Shown here: positions 59,759-64,000 of the stretch, piece after piece | Position numbering within the stretch: the first letter of the stretch is position 1 | Layout of the letters: every line of letters begins with the position of its first letter | DNA from: Parietichytrium sp. I65-24A | Lineage: Eukaryota; Sar; Bigyra; Thraustochytrida; Thraustochytriidae | Length of the DNA: 64,000 bases | Direction: 5' to 3' | Assembly (NCBI GenBank): GCA_012862575.1 | Contig: BLSF01000038.1 | Span: 126,317-190,316 of the forward strand | Program-made: the position numbers and the translations under genes | The notes under the pieces: model-generated | What the model saw: only the letters and a program-made list of their open reading frames with translations | Told to the model about the DNA's origin: nothing | Databases searched by the model: none

Positions 59759-61681
59759 ATGAGCGCGAGGCTGCTGGCGAGTTGTGCGCGTGCAGCGGTG
59801 CTGGAGAACCACCTACTGCGTGCCTCGCGCAAGAGACCCAGGGTCGATGTGAGAGGGTTGGCGGGATGGACGCCGAGAAGGTCAAGACTTGGGCTCCCGC
59901 GGGCTTCGGTTCCGCAGTTTAAAAAGAAGATCGAGGAGGCGGAGGAAAGTCGAGGAGAAGAGAATGGCGAGAAAAATCACAGCGGAGTAAGGTCAACCCC
60001 GGAAGAAAAGCTCGGTGCAACTGGAGATGTTTATGTGCACGAGAGAGACGACCAGGAAGTATGGGAGGAAGAGGAAGGGGAAGGCGAAGATGACGGGGAA
60101 GAAGATGCATTGTCGGCGGAGCGTCTGGAGCTGGAGAAGTGGATTCGGAATGATATGGAACTCAAGATGGCTGAGTTTGGTCTCTCGGAAGAAGATATGC
60201 GGACGCCTGAGGACGATCTGGTGCACCGCCGAAAGTACGCCTCTCGTATCATTCGCAACGGCATGCTCCCTGCGGTGAACGAATCTCTTAAACACCTCTT
60301 CGAGCAGCCAAAAATCAAGTCTCCAGTCGACGTACCGGAGCAGCTGAAAGAACGCTTGTTTCAGGTCGTGGAGGGGAGGTCGCTGGCGCAGCTGTCTAGC
60401 TATCACGGTCGTATTCGAGAAAAGCAGACTGCTCGATTTGCAGCTATGGACGAAGGGAATCCTGCTCCACCTTTGCGATATTCGTGGAAGGAGACACTTG
60501 CGCACACTGCATTTGATTTTCTGCCATTGTACGCACTCAACAAAAGAATCCTGAATGACACAATGAGCAACTGTCCCGAAGAAGATAGGGCTCAGATTCG
60601 AAACATGCTGGACTTTGGCGGTGGGCCTGGCACTGCTGTACTTGCAGCGCGTGACACTGCACTGCTGCCCAACTTGAAGGAGGCAACTGTCATCGAGCCC
60701 TCCCGCTCAATGTGGGAGGTTGCCGTACAGCTTGTGCATGGCAAGGTTGACTACAAGAAGGAGTCGATTGGAGATATTTTAGACAAGTACAAGTCCATGT
60801 CGGAAGAGAAATTTGGACTTCTTTGGTGTCCCAGTTTGCCCAAACTCATTCAAGGTTTGGGCCCCACCCAAATGCCATCGTATGACCTCATCACCTGCTC
60901 ATTCTCGCTCTCCGAGCTTCCAAGTGACCAGGCAAGGGCGGTGAGCCTCGGACTGCTCTGGAGCATGCTCAGCCCAGGGGGGGTTTTGATAGTCTCGGAG
61001 CGCGCGGATTCGGTAAGTCAGCGAATCGTGCAGGATGCTCGCAACAAATTAGTCTTTGAGCAAGAGAAAATGGGCAGGATGATGTCGCGGTTACTCAAGC
61101 TACATCCTTTCACGTACGACTGCCGAATTCTTGCCCCATGCCCGCACATGATGACATGCCCCATGTATGATGTTGACGGTGAAGATGCTTCGCGATTGTC
61201 GAAAGGGTGCTTCTTTGTTCAGGAGACCTTGCGCTCAGTGACGAAGAGGGGATCTGCCGGCCAAGGACTGGGTCGACGAAGCTCTCCTCATGGATTCTCC
61301 TACATCGCCTTGCAAAAAGCGAAATTTCGCGGAGAAAAGCCCGGACCTTTGCAGGTTGAAAAAGAGGCAGATATATATGGTCGCGTAGTCCGCAATTCCT
61401 TAAAGAGGAAAAAGCATGTTTTGCTGGACGCGTGTGCAAACAACGGACGCATTGAACGGTTTGTGGTTTCCAAGACCAATAAAAGCCGCGAATTTTACCG
61501 AGCGACGCGGTCGGCAAGGTGGGGCGGGGTGTGGGGTGCTCAACTCCAGAGTGACGAGGAGCGCGAAAATTGGAACGCTGCTAAGCAGGTAGCCCGAGAG
61601 GAACACGAGCAGAGCCTTTTGCAAGTGAACGAGGATGATGAGGCCGAAGAGCCAAAGGGGAAAAGGGACAACCTAGTGTAA
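59759..61681 (+). CDS. METTL17: Mitochondrial ribosome assembly factor METTL17/Rsm22
   Basis: Intronless 640-residue protein. The N-terminal ~55 residues are rich in Arg, Ala, Leu and Ser, a likely mitochondrial targeting sequence, followed by a long acidic stretch. A methyltransferase-like fold begins with MLDFGGGPGTAVLAA (motif I, about residue 283), then ATVIEPS, YDLITCSFSLSELPS and LSPGGVLIVSERAD. APCPHMMTCPM near residue 460 is the cysteine signature of the Rsm22/METTL17 family, known to hold an iron-sulfur cluster. A late FSYIALQKAKF motif also fits. The family acts on the small mitochondrial ribosomal subunit during assembly. Longer than the human protein, mainly by the acidic N-terminal insert. 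Converges with the glycosyltransferase gene, 198 bp apart. Confidence 0.93.
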   Translation: MSARLLASCARAAVLENHLLRASRKRPRVDVRGLAGWTPRRSRLGLPRASVPQFKKKIEEAEESRGEENGEKNHSGVRSTPEEKLGATGDVYVHERDDQEVWEEEEGEGEDDGEEDALSAERLELEKWIRNDMELKMAEFGLSEEDMRTPEDDLVHRRKYASRIIRNGMLPAVNESLKHLFEQPKIKSPVDVPEQLKERLFQVVEGRSLAQLSSYHGRIREKQTARFAAMDEGNPAPPLRYSWKETLAHTAFDFLPLYALNKRILNDTMSNCPEEDRAQIRNMLDFGGGPGTAVLAARDTALLPNLKEATVIEPSRSMWEVAVQLVHGKVDYKKESIGDILDKYKSMSEEKFGLLWCPSLPKLIQGLGPTQMPSYDLITCSFSLSELPSDQARAVSLGLLWSMLSPGGVLIVSERADSVSQRIVQDARNKLVFEQEKMGRMMSRLLKLHPFTYDCRILAPCPHMMTCPMYDVDGEDASRLSKGCFFVQETLRSVTKRGSAGQGLGRRSSPHGFSYIALQKAKFRGEKPGPLQVEKEADIYGRVVRNSLKRKKHVLLDACANNGRIERFVVSKTNKSREFYRATRSARWGGVWGAQLQSDEERENWNAAKQVAREEHEQSLLQVNEDDEAEEPKGKRDNLV

Positions 61682-61879
61682 ACATCAAGCAACTTTTTCT
61701 TTTTGGTTTGTAGGTTGGAAAAGAAACGTGAAACCTTAGTCACAAAACGTAAAGAAAAAAAACCAGCGACAGATTTTAAGGAAAGTGAAACAATTTACAA
61801 TCAAAACGAAGCCGTGCGCATTCATTGCAAAAATTCAGGGCAACGTCTTGGGGGAAGCATTAACATGGGATGTCGAGAA

Positions 61880-63052
61880 TTAAAAGTCGAAAAAGTCACA
61901 TGACTCAGCCGTCTCGTTCAGCCAGCCCAAAAAGTTCTCTTCCGGAATCTCGCCTGTCGATTTGCCACACCAAAGATCGTACTTGACCATTATACTGCTC
62001 CGCGAGTGAGAGTTTCCGAGATTTTTACGATTCTTTGCGACGACACCATCCTTGGCATGACAGTGTGCGACGTAGACGCTGGATCTCCACTCTTTGCGAG
62101 TCAGCTGGTTGCAGAAGCGGGGGACTTTGGTATGCGCCAAGAGGACAAAGCGAGGGAGCGTCTCTGAGCTCGGAGAAATCTCATCCTCTGAACCGAAGAG
62201 CTCAACTTTGTGCCCAAAGACGCCAACTGGGTCTATTCCGTACAGCTGGAACAAAGCACGGTTCACCCCAACTTGATCGTCCTTCGCGGTGACACCTTCC
62301 TTCCTCGCCTTTCGCACTACATTCACCACAGCAGAAGTTGCGCGAAAGTATGCCAGGCCCATGCACGCGGTGGCACCCCATTTCTCCATGAGCTCGAATG
62401 GAAACTTTCCTCTGCTCAAAACGATGTCTCCGGTCCGCTCTGCGAGAAGGCCAGACTTGATTGGATTTCTCACCCAAACAGCGTCAGAGTCGGAAAGCAC
62501 AACACTAATATCGTGCTCCAGCAACTCCAAAAGATGCGATAACCGCAAGATCCATAGCTGCTGGATTTTCTTCACATCCACGTTATTCTCCGTCATTTCT
62601 TCCGCTCCTTGAAGTCCATCTGGCTCCACCAAAAGACAAGGTATGCTTCTGGCAGCAAAGAATGCCTGAAGGTCCCGGTCCAAGCATACGATGGCCCAGG
62701 TCTGAACTTTTGCATGTGCAAGGGACAGGAGCCAGTTCACCAGAGCATCTTTATATGACCACGAAGCATAGGTGAGAACAACAGGGTCTGAGCTGCTGCC
62801 CTGTGCCATGCGGGCAAGTTCTGTAATATTCCTAGGCTGACGAAATCGCGGCTCAACATCAGCAGAGACCTCGACGTGTTCCTCTGCGCTGCCCAAGTGA
62901 AACAAAGAATACACCTTGTCACTTTTGCGTGGGGCTGCAGTGCTAGCTTCTGCGTCTTCCTCCACAAATTGCAGCAACACCAGCATCGCCATCGCCACGA
63001 TGCCAAGGTAAATTACCCCGCGTTTATTCACCTTTCGGCGTTTCCCCTTCAT
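61880..63052 (-). CDS. Type II membrane glycosyltransferase (PF03407-like, DxD)
   Basis: Intronless 390-residue protein from the ATG at 63052; the frame extends to 63136 but from a GTG. A basic N-terminus (KGKRRKVNKRG) precedes one membrane helix (about 12-29), giving a type II Golgi topology. The catalytic region has PVVLTYASWSY, IQQLWILRLSHLLELLEHD, then VVLSDSDAVWVRNP with the metal-binding D188-S-D190. WxxR...LL...G/D...(S/D)DxDxVW..(N/D)P is the pattern of nucleotide-diphospho-sugar transferases (PF03407, GT77-related, including plant arabinosyl- and xylosyltransferases). Donor and acceptor sugars cannot be told. CHAKDG near residue 330 is the kind of late His motif found in this fold. 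Confidence 0.85.
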   Translation of the reverse strand: MKGKRRKVNKRGVIYLGIVAMAMLVLLQFVEEDAEASTAAPRKSDKVYSLFHLGSAEEHVEVSADVEPRFRQPRNITELARMAQGSSSDPVVLTYASWSYKDALVNWLLSLAHAKVQTWAIVCLDRDLQAFFAARSIPCLLVEPDGLQGAEEMTENNVDVKKIQQLWILRLSHLLELLEHDISVVLSDSDAVWVRNPIKSGLLAERTGDIVLSRGKFPFELMEKWGATACMGLAYFRATSAVVNVVRKARKEGVTAKDDQVGVNRALFQLYGIDPVGVFGHKVELFGSEDEISPSSETLPRFVLLAHTKVPRFCNQLTRKEWRSSVYVAHCHAKDGVVAKNRKNLGNSHSRSSIMVKYDLWCGKSTGEIPEENFLGWLNETAESCDFFDF

Positions 63053-63380
63053 GGCTGCCTTCGCTGGGACCCAGACGAGACTTTGCGGTTTTCTAGTTTT
63101 GATCGCCAGCTCTCCCTTTCTCTCTCTCTTTCGCACACTCGCGTAATCTGCGTAATCTGCGTAATCTGTTTCCCCTCCCTCCTTTCAATGTATAGCTCCC
63201 GACCCCTCGAGGCCTCGCTGATTCAAGTCTTTCCGTGCTTGTGGAGGAGCTGTGAGCGATCCTCGCGCATTACAAGAGGTCTATCAGACGACTTCTCGCT
63301 GCTTGCGCGGCAACCTTTGCTCTCCCAGCTCTTTGCAGTGCTTCCTGTACTGAGTACTGTGGTACTCACTGGTACATGAT

Positions 63381-63517
63381 CCTCTCTCTCTCTCTCTCTC
63401 TCCCTCTCTCTCTCTCTCTCTCAGACTTCTCAGACAGTGCTTTGAGTNCTCTCTCTCTCTCTCTCCTCCTCTCTCTCTCTCTCTCTCTCTCAGACTTCTC
63501 AGACAGTGCTTTGAGTG
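63381..63517 (+). repeat. Duplicated (CT)n plus 27-bp unit
   Basis: Two CT runs are each followed by TCAGACTTCTCAGACAGTGC and TTTGAGT. The two non-CT blocks start at 63421 and 63490, 69 bp apart. The first copy ends at the undetermined base. Confidence 0.9.
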
Positions 63518-63680
63518 CTTTGTGTCGCACAAAGATAGACCAAAAGTATTCGATGGCATCGATGGCATAGATGTAATAGATGGAATAGATGGCATCGAAA
63601 GACATCGAAAGCATCGAACTTTCCAGCGCTAATTGAAAAATTGTTAATTTCAGATGGGCATCATCACATAGGGTCCCGTG

Positions 63681-63927
63681 TGACGTAAAAAGTCGGTAGT
63701 TTTACAGCCGAGTCACGTGACTGCTGCGTTGTGGTGATAGTGGTGATGGCACGATCGAAACGCTCCGCGGAACGCTTCGACTTGAGCGGAACGCGTTGAT
63801 GGGTGGTTGTTGTTGCCCAATATTGCCCAATTTGCGTGCGAAAGTCTTTCTTTGTACGGGGTGTACTGACTGTGAGTGACCAAAGTGTCCCGGAGGACCT
63901 TTTGCTGTGCACCCGCGACGACGTCAT
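63681..63927. promoter_or_regulatory. Cluster of ACGT-core palindromic sites
   Basis: TGACGTAA at 63681-63688, AGTCACGTGACT (12-bp palindrome with an E-box) at 63711-63722, and GACGTCAT at 63920-63927. These are the kinds of sites bound by bZIP and bHLH factors elsewhere. Function is inferred. Confidence 0.35.
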
Positions 63928-64000
63928 TTGGACTGTGGCGCGAGTCTGCCGTGAAGCGGCTTTGGAGAGAGTTGCAAGTTTGGAGTCTTGAGAGTTTGGA

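Larger units (their letters stand above)
63053..64000. other. Region upstream of glycosyltransferase gene to window end
   Basis: About 950 bp with duplicated CT microsatellites (63381-63517), one undetermined base at 63448, and a cluster of ACGT-core sites at 63681-63927. Short frames near the right edge (63664-63927 minus, 63803-63991 plus) have no recognisable motif. The right end may be the start of a gene outside the window. Confidence 0.45.

Noticed and set aside
63803-63991. 62-codon plus-strand frame at the right edge
   Set aside because: Starts with GTG; no motif; could be part of an exon, but nothing in the window supports it.

Overview
This is nuclear DNA from a flagellated eukaryotic protist. 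Several genes carry short spliceosomal introns, two genes are flagellar/centriolar (delta-tubulin and a CFAP43-like axonemal protein), and several encode nuclear-encoded mitochondrial proteins. A stramenopile is my best guess. It rests on a Ser/Thr-Pro 'SPT..PT' stalk of the kind common in stramenopile surface proteins, and on a bZIP protein whose C-terminal half resembles the START-like part of oomycete bZIP proteins. Both comparisons are from memory and the species is not identified. I support 17 protein genes. Where an open frame extends upstream only through GTG or TTG codons, I moved the start to the first in-frame ATG.

Layout: a partial SNF2-family helicase (-) is head to head with MSH6 (+). 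A leucine-rich-repeat protein (-) follows, then a membrane-anchored 2OG-Fe(II) oxygenase (+, 3 exons), NDUFA8 (+, 2 exons), delta-tubulin (-, 2 exons), LSM1 (+, 3 exons), an ETNPPL/PHYKPL-type PLP phospho-lyase (-), a PET117-like COX assembly factor (+, 2 exons), a PPR protein (-), a ZZ-finger protein (+) and an MFS transporter (-, 2 exons). Next come an 18.7-kb intronless gene for a 6,234-residue surface protein (+), a bZIP factor (+), a CFAP43-like protein (-), METTL17/Rsm22 (+) and a DxD glycosyltransferase (-). Neighbours alternate strand at 14 of 16 junctions.

The most unusual object is the giant gene at 30299-49003. It reads as a signal peptide, seven six-cysteine modules (four of them near-identical 222-bp tandem copies), about 51 two-cysteine Ig/filamin-like units ordered as about 17 A-B-C triplets, a Ser/Thr-Pro stalk, one transmembrane helix and a short charged tail. 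I could not assign it to a known family.

The nine introns I could place are 70-157 bp long. Eight start with GTAAGT and one with GTGAGT. Functional groups in the window are mitochondrial (NDUFA8, PET117-like, METTL17, probably the PPR protein), flagellar (delta-tubulin, CFAP43-like), nuclear DNA/RNA (MSH6, SNF2 ATPase, LSM1, bZIP) and membrane/surface (giant adhesin-like protein, MFS carrier, glycosyltransferase). Nothing suggests an operon. I found no confident rRNA, tRNA, transposon or CRISPR array.
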